From the NCBI RefSeq assembly GCF_030463565.1, contig NC_134655.1, positions 2,802,372 to 2,866,371 of the forward strand: DNA of 64,000 bases, in the 5' to 3' direction. Positions 51,501-61,605 of the stretch are shown here, piece by piece. Position 1 is the stretch's first letter. Every line of letters begins with the position of its first letter. Below the pieces are notes generated by a model. That model was given only the letters and a program-made list of their open reading frames with translations. It searched no databases and was not told where the DNA came from. The translations under genes were made by a program, and so were the position numbers. Origin of the DNA: Pelecanus crispus. Its lineage: Eukaryota > Chordata > Aves > Pelecaniformes > Pelecanidae.

Positions 51501-54340
51501 GTCTCCGCTCCTCTCCCTTCCCTGCCCACCAGCAGCCGTGCATCGCTTCGCTTCTGGCTGCAGCAGAGGCAGAGAAAGCAAGGAAAAGCGATTTAATGCA
51601 TCCCATTTCCCAAGCGTTTAAATAGCTGAACTCTCTGTAGGCAGCAGTGCGTGGAGGGGCAGGGTATTAAGGTGGCTTTGAGGCAAGGTACGGCAGAGTA
51701 GCCCTTAAGCAGGGGTAAGCTCATAATGGAAAATGCCATAGGAAATAGATCCTAAATCTCATTCTTCCCGGGATACGTGCAGAGGGCTGCTTGGCAGTGC
51801 AGCGTTATTTGCCTCCTGACCTCCCCGCTGTTGCTCCTTCCACCAACCGGGCGAAGCAGTCAAATAGGTTGAAAAAAACCGCTGGGCAAAATCCTCCTCA
51901 GTGCAGGTGCAGGCAAAATCCTCCTGAGCGCAGGTGCAGGTGTTTGAAGCCTTCCTGTGGAATTCGTTGCAGAATTATATTGCTGCTTCAGGACTCGGTG
52001 AAGGCAAGTTAAACCAGACCAAGAACCGCTGAGGAAGGGCTGGCGTTACCCAGGGCAGGTTTGCCCCCAACCTGCCTTCGCCGAGACAGCAGCTCCCGCC
52101 GGCAAGACGGAGGAGCCGGTGATATTAAATTACATCCTAATTAAAAAAAAACCTGCCTCTGCTTTCATTCGCAAGGAAAAGTCACTGGGCTGTATGCCTA
52201 GACGGACGCCGGTTCATCCCGAAGTTATGAGCGTTTTAATTTTACGTGCATATAATATAAATGCGTTAGATAAACACAAACCCACTTTAACAGGGCCCTT
52301 TCTGTAGCACTACTCAGGTTTATGAAGGCTCTGCTGCTTAATTAAATGTGTTTTATTTGGGTAAAAGATGGAGACTTTATACAGTTAACAGGTGCCTTGT
52401 TTTATAGGGTAGTTTTCACTGTATTTTGCATTTTTTAAATGTGGGAATTTATCCCTTTAAAAGAGCACTACCGTGATGAAACCTCTGCCTTTAAAATGCC
52501 ACAAAGATAAGATGGTGCAATTCAAGTGGAGGGTAATTTTAACCCTAATTCACCCCTCCCAGCTGGACTGTTTGCCTTTTTAGTACTTTGCTTTGCCAAG
52601 ACGACGACATTTCAGTTGTACTCCCCAGCTCTGGTTAGCTTTGTTCCCACTTGAATGCCAAAGCAGGGGCTGCTACATATATCCTGCTCAAATGTCAGAG
52701 GAATCTGCACATCAGAAATACTTCCCCTGGGATTTGAGAAGCAAATCATTAAAACATCTGTATTGATGGGCTTTCCCACAAAAGTACAGCTGGAACTGAG
52801 ATTACTTGAGTCCCTCTTTTCAACACCTTTCCTAGAGCCGCAAGTTTTGTACAAACAATGTCGGAAGATGGGGTTTTATTGGAAATGTGGAGGATTCACG
52901 CAGTGCTCTCCTACAGAACAGCAGTGCACGTGCTCCCTGAGCTGGGGCTTGTCTGGAAAACCAAGGTGAAGAGCTTCCCCTCCGGCTGCCGAGCCGAAGC
53001 TCCCGGCAGCTCATGCGATGGATGTACGTAGACATTCACAGCTTTGCTCAGCTCTGCAATAAACCACCGACCCGGGAAGCCCGCGGATGGGAGCACTTCC
53101 CAGTGCATCCCCGTGACGGTCCCTTCCATCAAGCCGCGCCTGGGATCGCCAGCTCTGACTACCCAAGTGAAGCAGGCAAATGGCCAAACTAAAAGCACGG
53201 GGGCCACCGGAAGAGCAGCATTAACCCGTGCAGGCCGGTTTGGGCTTTGCCGAGGGGAAATGCCTCAGGTGGCTCCAGAAATACTGCTGGAGCTCAGTGG
53301 TCGAGCACTGATTTCTGTTTCACTGGTTTGGACGCTGGACAGGGAGATTTGGCGTGGCTTGGCACGAGCGTCGAGCGCCCATCGGTACCAGGCTGAATTT
53401 TCGATCTGTCCGTGGTGGGAGGCTCCTAAAGCTTTTGGGATCGCTTGGTTTGAATGGCTCAGGGGATCTGGTGCAAGCCTTCTTCAGGGACCTGCTTTTA
53501 AGTTTATCAAATCAGTGGGCTGCTAAATACACTAAACCTTCGGTTTATAGCAGGTATTTATTCACCGAGTTAAGGCTTTGGAGGCAGGGTAGCTGGAAGC
53601 AAGCTGCAAAAGCCCATTTGCTTTAATGCAGCTGGGTGTGAAACCAGTCACTAATGCGCATTTCTCGTCACTCCTCTGCTCCTGGGCTGATCCCTGAGCA
53701 TCCCTCTTCCAGCCGTATTGCCTCTCCTTACGTACGTTCACCCCCCAGCCCGATGCCCACACTAAACCTCTGGCCGGTCCCCATGCCGGGACAGCACCGC
53801 TGACACAGCCACTAAATGCTTGATTGCAGTTAGAAATTGGGAACGCGAACAGGCTGTTCCATCCCGTTCCCAGGAACTTCTGCATCCATAGGAAAGTTCA
53901 GAAGGCGGGATGCTGCAGCAAGTGGAAAAAAAGTCTCTACGGAAGCAGCCACCATCCGTGACGGCAGCAGAGGAGCCACTGAGATGGTATCGTCCCTTTG
54001 AGGAACAGCTGAAATTTTGTCAACTACAGCCTTGGCCATCCATGGGAGTTAAGCGAGACCACAGGCACTGCCCACGCCATGCGGGAGCGATTGCAGCCGG
54101 AGAAGCCGCTGAGCTCGGGGCGTTGGCATTGAGCCCTCTTTCCTAGTGGGAAGGGTGCTGGCGGCTGTGTCGGCTCGTTGCCTGCAAGCCCGCTATGAAA
54201 GAGCCCAAGAAATTGAGCATGTCCCAAGAAACACCCATCTCATTGGGACCTAGGGGGGCAGAAACTGAAAGAGCAACTTTTGTGCTCCAACGATGGGCGT
54301 CCTCCCTGGGTGGAGGAGGACACACCAGCGTATCTCCCAG
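45545..54340. other. Intergenic sequence, no gene recognised
   Basis: Mixed composition; GC-rich stretches occur near 47.3-48.4, 51.1-51.5 and 53.0-53.3 kb. The long frame at 48114-48881 (plus) resembles nothing known and competes with an open minus frame, so it was not called. An exon-like open segment lies on the minus strand at about 50117-50333. AT-rich near-repeats of ttaattaaatcc occur at 47047-47080. Confidence 0.45.
51885..51938. repeat. Tandem duplication, 27-bp unit, two copies
   Basis: Two adjacent units begin ggcaaaatcctcct and end gcaggtgca, differing at two positions. A partial third unit (ggtg) follows. It looks like a simple minisatellite-type duplication in non-coding sequence. 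Confidence 0.9.
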
Positions 54341-54910
54341 TCCTGGTTTTGGCTGGGATAGAGTTAATTTTCTTCCTAGTAGCAGGCACAGCGCTGTGTT
54401 TTGGATTTAGTAGGAGAAGAATGCTGATAACACGCTGATGTTTTTAGTTGTTGCTCAGCACTGCTCATGCCAGTCAAGGACTTTTCAGCTTCCCATGCTC
54501 TGCCAGGTGCACAAGAAACTGGGAGGGGGCACAGCCGGAATAGTTAATCCCAACTGCCCCAAGGGCCATTCCATACCACGTAACATCATGGGCAGTATAG
54601 AAACTGGGGGGGTTGGCCGGGGAGCAGCGATTGCTGCTCGGGAACTGGCTGGGCATCGGTCGGCGGGTGGTGAGCAATTGCATTGGGCATCACTTGCTTT
54701 GTGTATTGTTATTATTATTATCATTATTATATTGTTGTTGTTATTATCATTACTATTTTACTTTATTTCAATTATTAAACTGTTCTTATCTCACCCCAGG
54801 AGCGTTTCTCACTCTCACTCCTCCGATTCTCTCCCCCATCCCATCGGGGCAGGGGCAGCGAGCAAGCGGCTGCGTGGTGCTGAGCTGCTGCCTGGGGCTG
54901 AACCACGACA
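54341..54910 (+). mobile_element. ERVL-type solo LTR
   Basis: It starts tcctggttttggctgggata and contains gagttaattttcttcctag, an (ATT)n microsatellite (about 54707-54780), AATTATTAAACTG as a probable polyadenylation region, and ends ccacgaca. This order matches a very common avian ERVL LTR as I recall it. The leading TG seems lost. No matching internal sequence or second LTR was seen, so it is called a solo LTR. Confidence 0.85.
54707..54780. repeat. (ATT)n-rich microsatellite inside LTR
   Basis: Imperfect run of TTA/TTG/TCA triplets within the LTR. It is part of the family consensus as recalled, here degraded by substitutions. Confidence 0.8.
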
Positions 54911-55269
54911 CTCCCCCCCCAAATTTTGGTACCACTTACACCGAACGCATACCCGCCGGCATCGCAGCCACACAGGCAGGCAGCCAGGCCAGTTGCGGGG
55001 TTATGTCGGCATCTCGGTCTCACTGCAGAAAGCACGAGATTGCAACAGGGACACAAAAGCATGTTTTTGAGCAATGTAACCCCGATTTTGGAAACAACCT
55101 GCACTAATAGCTCAGAGGAACATCAGCCTTCCCGCCCGCCCCTTGCCCCAGCGCCGCCCTGCTGGCTCCTTCCTGGCAGAGCCGGGGACGCGCAGGGAAA
55201 ACCGTCGTTTGTGTTGGCTCACCATCCTTTGCCTTGCCCTGCTGCAGTGCCGTGGCGTGCGCACCGAAT
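54911..55269. other. Unannotated sequence between LTR and CR1
   Basis: About 360 bases, beginning with a C8 run. No internal retroviral sequence and no gene was recognised. Confidence 0.5.
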
Positions 55270-55594
55270 TCATAGAATCATAGAATCGTCTAGCTTGGAA
55301 AAGCCCTTTAAGATCATCCAGTCCAACCATTAACCTACACTACCAAGCCCACACTAAACCAATCAAGGGTAGACCAGACTAAACCATGTCCCAAAGTGCC
55401 ACATCTACCTGTTTTTTGAACACTTCCGGGGATGGTGACTCCACCACCTCTCTGGGCAGCCTGTTCCAATGCTTGACCACCCTTTCCGTAAAGAAATTTT
55501 TCCTAATTTCCAGCCTAAACCTCCCCTGGCGCAGCTTGAGCCCATTTCCTCTCGTCCTATCGCTAACTACATGGGAGAAGAGCCCAACACACAC
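55270..55594 (-). mobile_element. CR1 LINE 3' end fragment (antisense), first of two
   Basis: Plus strand starts tcatagaatcatagaatcg; the minus strand encodes the CR1 ORF2 end ([34 protein letters not shown]). It is of the same subfamily type as the copy at 28.4 kb. It breaks off in the stretch encoding the RTRGNGLKL upstream segment, exactly where another CR1 begins. Confidence 0.92.
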
Positions 55595-55925
55595 AACATG
55601 GAATCCCACAACATCATGGAATGCTTTGGGTTGGAAGGGCCCTTCAGAGCCCACCCTGCCCAACCCCTGCAGTGACAGGGACAGCTTCAACCAGACCAGG
55701 GTGCTCAGAGCCCCGTCCAACCTGACGTGGGATGTTGCCAGGGATGGGGCAGCCACCACCTCTCTGCGCAACGTCTTCCAGTGCTTCACCACCCTCATAA
55801 TAAAAAATTTCTTCCTTAGATCTACTCTGAATGCACCCTCTTTTAGTTTAAAACCATTACCCCTTGTCCTGTGACAACAGGCCCTCTTAAAAGGTCTGTC
55901 CCCGACTTCTATCCAAGACTTGCAA
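55595..55925 (-). mobile_element. CR1 LINE 3' end fragment (antisense), second, different subfamily
   Basis: Starts acatggaatcccacaac on the plus strand and continues tggaatgctttgggttgg, the tail of another CR1 subfamily. The minus strand carries [15 protein letters not shown] and [14 protein letters not shown], in which motifs of the ORF2 end are recognisable. It abuts the first fragment without spacer. Confidence 0.88.
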
Positions 55926-56378
55926 GGAGCTAGAACTATTTCCAGACCCTTCCGGCGCCATGTCGGGTTCGGTCCTTCTTAAAGCCGAGCTGCCGACAGG
56001 CTTCCCCGGCCGGCAGCCCCGCTCCAGCGCTCACCTTGCTCACTGCTCCGGGCTCCCGCCATCGGGATCCGCACGACCGGCGGGAAGCGCTGAAATCCTG
56101 TGCCCCGTCTGGCACGATCCTGGGGAGGCAGCGCTCACCTGAAACCAGTCGGTAAACTGAGGTAGCTTGCAGAGGTGCCAGGTCTGCTTTTGGGGGGTCG
56201 TTTCCCCAGCCTCTTCCCAAGGGATTTGGTTGCTGAACACGGTGCCTGTGTCCTGCTTGGCTGCTGGCAGGGCTTGGAAAGACCTCGGGCTGAATTAATG
56301 CCCCCCTGCCCTTGTGCCTGTCACCACCAAGTGCTAATGAAAGGAATGGTAATTAAAAAAAAAAACAAACAAAAAAGC
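55926..56378. other. Non-coding sequence with A-rich end
   Basis: Nothing recognised; it ends with an A-rich stretch (56355-56376) just before the tandem duplication. Confidence 0.5.
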
Positions 56379-56452
56379 GCGTTTTCTCCACCAGAAAATG
56401 AAGAGGAAGACAGCGGCGTTTTCTCCACCAGAAAATGAAGAGGAAGACAGCG
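56379..56452. repeat. Perfect tandem duplication, 37-bp unit
   Basis: Two identical adjacent 37-bp units beginning gcgttttctccaccagaaaa. Because 37 is not a multiple of three, it would shift any reading frame, which argues against coding use. Perfect identity suggests a recent event or an assembly artefact. Confidence 0.95.
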
Positions 56453-56969
56453 GCGCTGAGAACCGCGGGGTATTTCACTGCACCCACCTGCTCCTTCCCA
56501 GGAAAAGGCCGGCGCGGGGGTCTTGTGCTTCCAGGCAGTGCCGGGACGCTGCCGGGACGGGGACCCCGCTCTGCCCGCGCTGGGCAGAGCCTCCGCTCCG
56601 GGCAAGCCTGGCTGCGCTGCCCTGCCCCGTCTCTGCGCCCTCGCAAGGAACCCGCAACTCCTTCCGCGTCGATTTGATGGAAGTTTCCATTTCTCAATTA
56701 AAGCAAGCCACGATTCTTTAAAGCAGAAGCGAGCCGAGCACTTTTGCCCCCACTTCTTCCCAGCCGCAGCCGCGCCTCCGTCTCTAATGGGCTTCACAGG
56801 TAACGAGCATCAGCCCAATTAAGCCGGCGGGCTGGGAGCAGGGGCGTGCGCGGAGGGGGCAGCCAGACTGATCCTCACCTATAGTAGCGATTTGTTTAAA
56901 GAAACGATTCCTAATATTCAATAAATGGCAGTTTTAATTCCTTCTTCATATATGATCTTAAAATGAGAT
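56453..56969. other. GC-rich non-coding stretch
   Basis: GC-rich up to about 56.85 kb, with open frames on both strands none of which is recognisable. It then turns abruptly AT-rich. Confidence 0.45.
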
Positions 56970-59320
56970 TTTTGATTTTTTTTATTTATTCCATAAACAA
57001 TATAACAAAACTCAGCAAGTTAACAATATGACGTTTTCACCATACAGAGTCAGTCACAAATATTTAAAACCTTTGCAACAAGAACAACAAAACCCAAAAT
57101 ATTACAAGAATAATTTACAAGAGGATCTATAAAACAGCAAAGCGCTCACAAATTTTCCAGTTTCCTTTACACAATATCACTACACTCTTTCACAACATTT
57201 CTTTTTATTACAAAATTCCCAACAAAAGTTTAATTTTTTTCTTTGTATTTTGGTTTTTAAAACCAGAAACTTTTAAGTATACATCCTTTTATTAACACCC
57301 GAAGGTGCAAAAAAAGGGAAACCTCACACATACAAACACTTCACAGCACTTTTCTAAGAAAAATATACACTTACAAAATATTTTACAAATTGGCACACTT
57401 AAAAATATACAAGATTTTGTAGGCGTCTTAGAGTGATCCTTAAGAATTATACTTCAATTGACTCTACAGAATATTTATAAAGCTTATTCTAAAAGAAAAA
57501 AGGCAAATCATTTCCAAACATGTTAAAATTGCAGTGTAAAATGTGGAACAGAAATGGATATGTTACATTCATAAAAAGGGCCATTTAATAGTTCTGAAAT
57601 GCTCAAGGGGGGGATAAAAGTTTTCTTTAGCACCATAAAACAGGAGCAACTTCCTAACGAGGTGCCTCTAGTTCTATGGAAGGGAACTCAAGGAGCAGTA
57701 CATTCACATCTCTGGAGGCAGCAGTCGAAACGCCCCGGCCGGCGCCGCGGCAGCGGAACAGAGCAGCTCCTTGGATTTCTACCCTGCTTCCCACTGGGAG
57801 TAAGAGACAAAAGGAGTTTAACTGGTACCTTTCTCTTTTTTGTGTGTGTGTGTGTGGTTTAGCCTATGTTTAAGTCTTCCCTTTGTGCTTTTGAAATGGA
57901 CGTTTGTCTATCTAGCGAAGGGTAGTGGTGAATACCAATTTTATTTCTTGTTTCCTTTTTGCACCAAGTGTTCAAAGGCTCAGTAAACGTGTCTGGCAAC
58001 CCAAGCATCCTGCGAGATGGAGGGCATCCTCCTGCTTTAGATCCCAATTCCCTTAGATGGCTGTTACTCCACTGTCATTAGTGTCACTTGTTTACCTGAG
58101 AAACAGATTTGAAAAGCCTTGCTTCTACCACAGACATTGTACTTTGTTTATATATTTTTTCTTTTTTTTTTCTTTTTTTTTTTTTTTGCATTATTTCACA
58201 CGCTGAAGAGATAAAGAGGCACATTCTCAAATAGATGTCAGCGGCTTGAACCATGCAACTTCCACTGGACCCCCTGGGAGCTGCATAGGCAAAGTCCAAC
58301 ACACCGAGTTGAGAAAGTAAGACCGAGGGCCTGATCCTGCACTGACTGAAGTCCACGCACCTGATCCTCTTCTCACACTGACTTCAACGAGTTTTTTCTC
58401 GTGACTTAACAGCAACGGCCAGCTGCCATCCAGGAAAGCACTCAGCGAGCAGGAGCTCCTGGGAGCAAGCTCCCATCCAAGTGCTTTGCTAGATCGGGAC
58501 CTTAGGGAAGGAAGAATATGGTCCAGCAGGTAAAGGATGAAAATGCTTAAAACATCTTTCTTTTGGTTCGTGGCTCATTTGAGCCATAATGCTGAAAAAA
58601 AGAACGGCAATCCTGACAGTTTAAAACAGCAAGCCGCGTAGCAATGGTTTCGCTAAAGCAACCACGGCCGGGCTGAAGCCAGCCTTGGCTTTTTCTCTCC
58701 GCGCGGACCTGGCCTCGGCAGGACAGTGCAGCACCAGCAAGGACAGCCCTGTGTGCTGCTGCTGACCTCCTCCTCCTCCCGAAACGCCTGGCTAAATCTG
58801 GTCCACAAGTCATTATTCTCGAGCTGTTTTTTTAAAAAAAAAAAAAGCCAAAAACCCTCTCATGCTTAAAAAAAGCGAGATGTAAACCTGGTAAGTTTTT
58901 TTTAAAAAAACCTACTACTTGAATCCCCATCACTGATATTTTTCTATTTACAAAACCTCTATATGCAAGTACCTCCAGCAAAACTATGGCCATTGGGGGT
59001 GGGCTGGCTACTGCTAGGTCGCTGTAGGGTTTCTTTCTGCAGGACATCCTCCACACGGCGCAGTCGCCGCAGGGAAAGGGATGCTGTCCCCGTACCGCGC
59101 TCCTGCAGGAGGGCGGCGAGTGCCGCCGTCCCCTGCTCGCAGGCATCTCCTGCCTCCAGCTGGGAGGTTGGAGCGAGAGCCAGGGGCTGATGCTGAACCG
59201 CCCCGCGTTATTCTCCTCTTGGATGGTTTTTATGACCTTCTTTTGCCAGTGGCCGGTTTCTGCTTTCTAATTTCGCTGCTGATTAGAAGTCGCCCAAACC
59301 GCAGTGTGCCAGCACAGCGC
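56970..59320 (-). other. Possible 3' UTR of a minus-strand gene beyond the window
   Basis: A sharp switch to AT-rich unique sequence. AATAAA signals on the minus strand fall at 56981-56990, followed by AT-rich sequence. The character (AT-rich, T/A runs, no coding frames, no transposons until 59.3 kb) resembles a long 3' UTR. No coding exon is present to confirm it. Two copies of cctgatcct, at 58330 and 58360, each followed by an actgac-type motif, look like a remnant of an old interspersed repeat. Confidence 0.3.
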
Positions 59321-59773
59321 GGCTTAGGAGAGCAGCATCACTGACACCAGTCCTCTCACAGGGCACCTGGAAGGATGCTGCCAGAGTAGGTGTGAAACAC
59401 GATAAAGCAGAAAACAGATCTGAAGGCATGCTGCAGAATAAACGTCTTTTGCGAGGCTCAGATTAGTCGCTCCGAACAGCCAGGAGCCCAACTAGAAGAT
59501 ACGAGAGGAGGCTGGAAGCGCACAGGGACTGGGCAAGAGGATGAGCCGAGATGGGAGCCAACGCGGGGAGGCCTGAGGTGCATGGATGGTGGGCAGGGAC
59601 GGATGGGACCAACGTCCCAGTCCTCCCACAGCTGGGAGCAGCGCCCTGAAAAACAGAAGTTCACCGCTACTGACAAGAAGAGCAAGTGGAAAAGGTGAGC
59701 TTGTGTGGCAAGGAATGAGGCAAAGGTGGAAGTGATGAAAACCTTGAGGTAGTGAGAGGCAGGTGGAGATGAA
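59321..59773 (-). mobile_element. Endogenous retrovirus leader fragment, copy B (left part)
   Basis: Matches 44140-44599 of copy A closely by eye, for example gattagtcgctccgaac and gcccaactagaagatacg. It has no LTR on either side. It stops at ggagatgaa, where a plus-strand CR1 starts; the element resumes at 61464. Confidence 0.88.
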
Positions 59774-61463
59774 TTTTAGGAAAGCAAACTTCCAGCTATT
59801 CAAGCAGTTAGTCAGAAGGATCCCCTGGGAAACTGCCCTCAGGGACAAGGGAGCAGAACAGAGCTGGCAGATCTTTAAGGACGCTTTCCACAGAGTGCAA
59901 GAGCTCTCGATCCCCAGTGTAAGAAATCAGGCAAGGAAGGCAAGGGACCAGCATGGCTGAGTCGAGACCTGCTGGTCAAACTGAAGGGCGAGAAGGAAAT
60001 GCACAGGCAGTGGAAGCAGGGACAGGTGTCCTGGGAAGAGTACAGGGAAGCTGCCCAGTTGTGTAGGGATGGGGTCGGGAAGGCCAAGGCGCGGATGGAG
60101 CTGAACTTGGCAAGGGATGCAAAGAATAACAAGAACGGCTTCTACAGGTACGTCAGCCAGAAGAGGAAGGTCAAAGAAAGCGTACCCCCCCGATGAACAA
60201 GACTGGCAAACTGCTAACAATGGACGAGGAGAAGGCTGAGGTACTCCACAACTTCTTTGCCTCAGTTTTCACTGGCAGCCTCTCTTCCCACACCTCTCGA
60301 GTGGATGGACCGCACAGCGGGGATGGGGGAGAAAAGTCCCTCCCACTGTAAGAGAAGATCTGGTTCATGACCGCCTGAGGAACCTGAACATACACAAGTC
60401 TATAAGACCTGACAAGATGCATCCCAGAGTCCCGAGGGAACTGGCTGATGTAGTCGCCAAGCCACCCTCCATGATATCTGAAAAGTCATGGCAGTCAGGT
60501 GAAGTCCTTGGTGACTGGAAAAAGGGACACATTGCACCCATTTTTTTTGGAAAGGGTAGAAAGGAGGACCCTGGGAACTAACGACCTGTCACCTCTGTGC
60601 CTGGGAAGATCATGGAACAGATCCTACCAGAAGCTATGCTAAGGCGCACGGAGGACAGGGAGGTGATTCCAGACAGCCAGCACGGCTTCACCAAGGGCAA
60701 GTCCTGCCTGACCAACGTAGTGGCCTTCTATGATGGAGTGACTGCATCAGTGGAGATGGGAAAAGCTACGGACATCGTCTATCTGGACTTCTGTAAGGCC
60801 TTTGACATGGTCCTTCTCACTAAATTGGAGAGAGAGATGGATTTGATGGGCAGACTGTTCGGTGGATGAGGAATTGGTTGGAAGGTCGCATCCAGAGGGT
60901 CATGGTCAATGTCTCAATGTCCAGATGGAGATCAGTGACAAGTGGTGTCCCTCAGGGGTCCGGACTGGGACCAGTCCTGTTTAATATCTTCATCAGTGAC
61001 ACAGACAGTGGGATCAAGTGCACCCTCAGCAAGTTTGCAGACGACACCAAGCTGAGTGGTGCAGTTGACACGCCTGAGGGACGGGATGCCGCCCAGAGGG
61101 ACCTGGTCAAGCTCAAGAAGTGGACCCATGCAAAACTCATGAGGTTCAACAAGTCCAAGTGCAAGGTCTTGCACCTGGGTCAGGGCAACCCCGGATATCA
61201 ATACAGGCTGGGCGATGAAGGGAGTGAGAACAGCCCTGTGGAGAAGGACTTGAAGAAATTTTTTACCATGAGGGTGGTGAAACACTGGCACAGGTTGCCC
61301 AGAGAGGTGGTAGCTGCCCCATCCCTGGAAACATTCCAGATCAGGTTGGATGGGGCTCTGAGCAACTTGATCTAGTTGAAGATGTCCCTGCTTATGGCAG
61401 GGAGTTGGACTGGATGACCTCTAAAGGTCTCTTCCAACCCAAACCATTCTGTGATTCTATGAT
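59774..61463 (+). mobile_element. CR1 LINE, 5'-truncated, with reverse-transcriptase remnant
   Basis: About 1.69 kb inserted into copy B. Translation gives CR1 ORF2 pieces in shifting frames: [43 protein letters not shown], the RT motif with [27 protein letters not shown], and FADDTKLSG with the catalytic DD. Stop codons and frameshifts (near 59958, 60196, 60870) make it inactive. Around 61250 the frame passes directly from the segment after the RT core to [18 protein letters not shown], so roughly 400 bases of ORF2 are missing. The end carries the 3' tail gtgattctatgat. Confidence 0.95.
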
Positions 61464-61605
61464 GATCAAAAGGGAGGAGGGCAAATGGTTGGCTTGAGGC
61501 AATTTTTGAGTTTTGGGGTCAATCAGCAAACACTCACTATTTCAGATGCAGAGAAGGGCCAGTGCAACACTGTGAGGGATCCGGGCTCTTTAACGTCTCC
61601 CAGGT
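61464..61605 (-). mobile_element. Endogenous retrovirus leader fragment, copy B (right part)
   Basis: Continues copy A from 44600 onward (gatcaaaa, ggttggct, gaagggcc, gtgagggatc), then the similarity is lost near 61605. No LTR follows, so copy B lacks the 5' end that copy A retains. Confidence 0.85.

Noticed and set aside
54911-54960. Primer-binding site after the ERVL-type LTR
   Set aside because: A TTTTGGTACCACTT stretch follows the LTR, but it is 15 or more bases away and does not match a tRNA 3' end that I recognise; a solo LTR is simpler.
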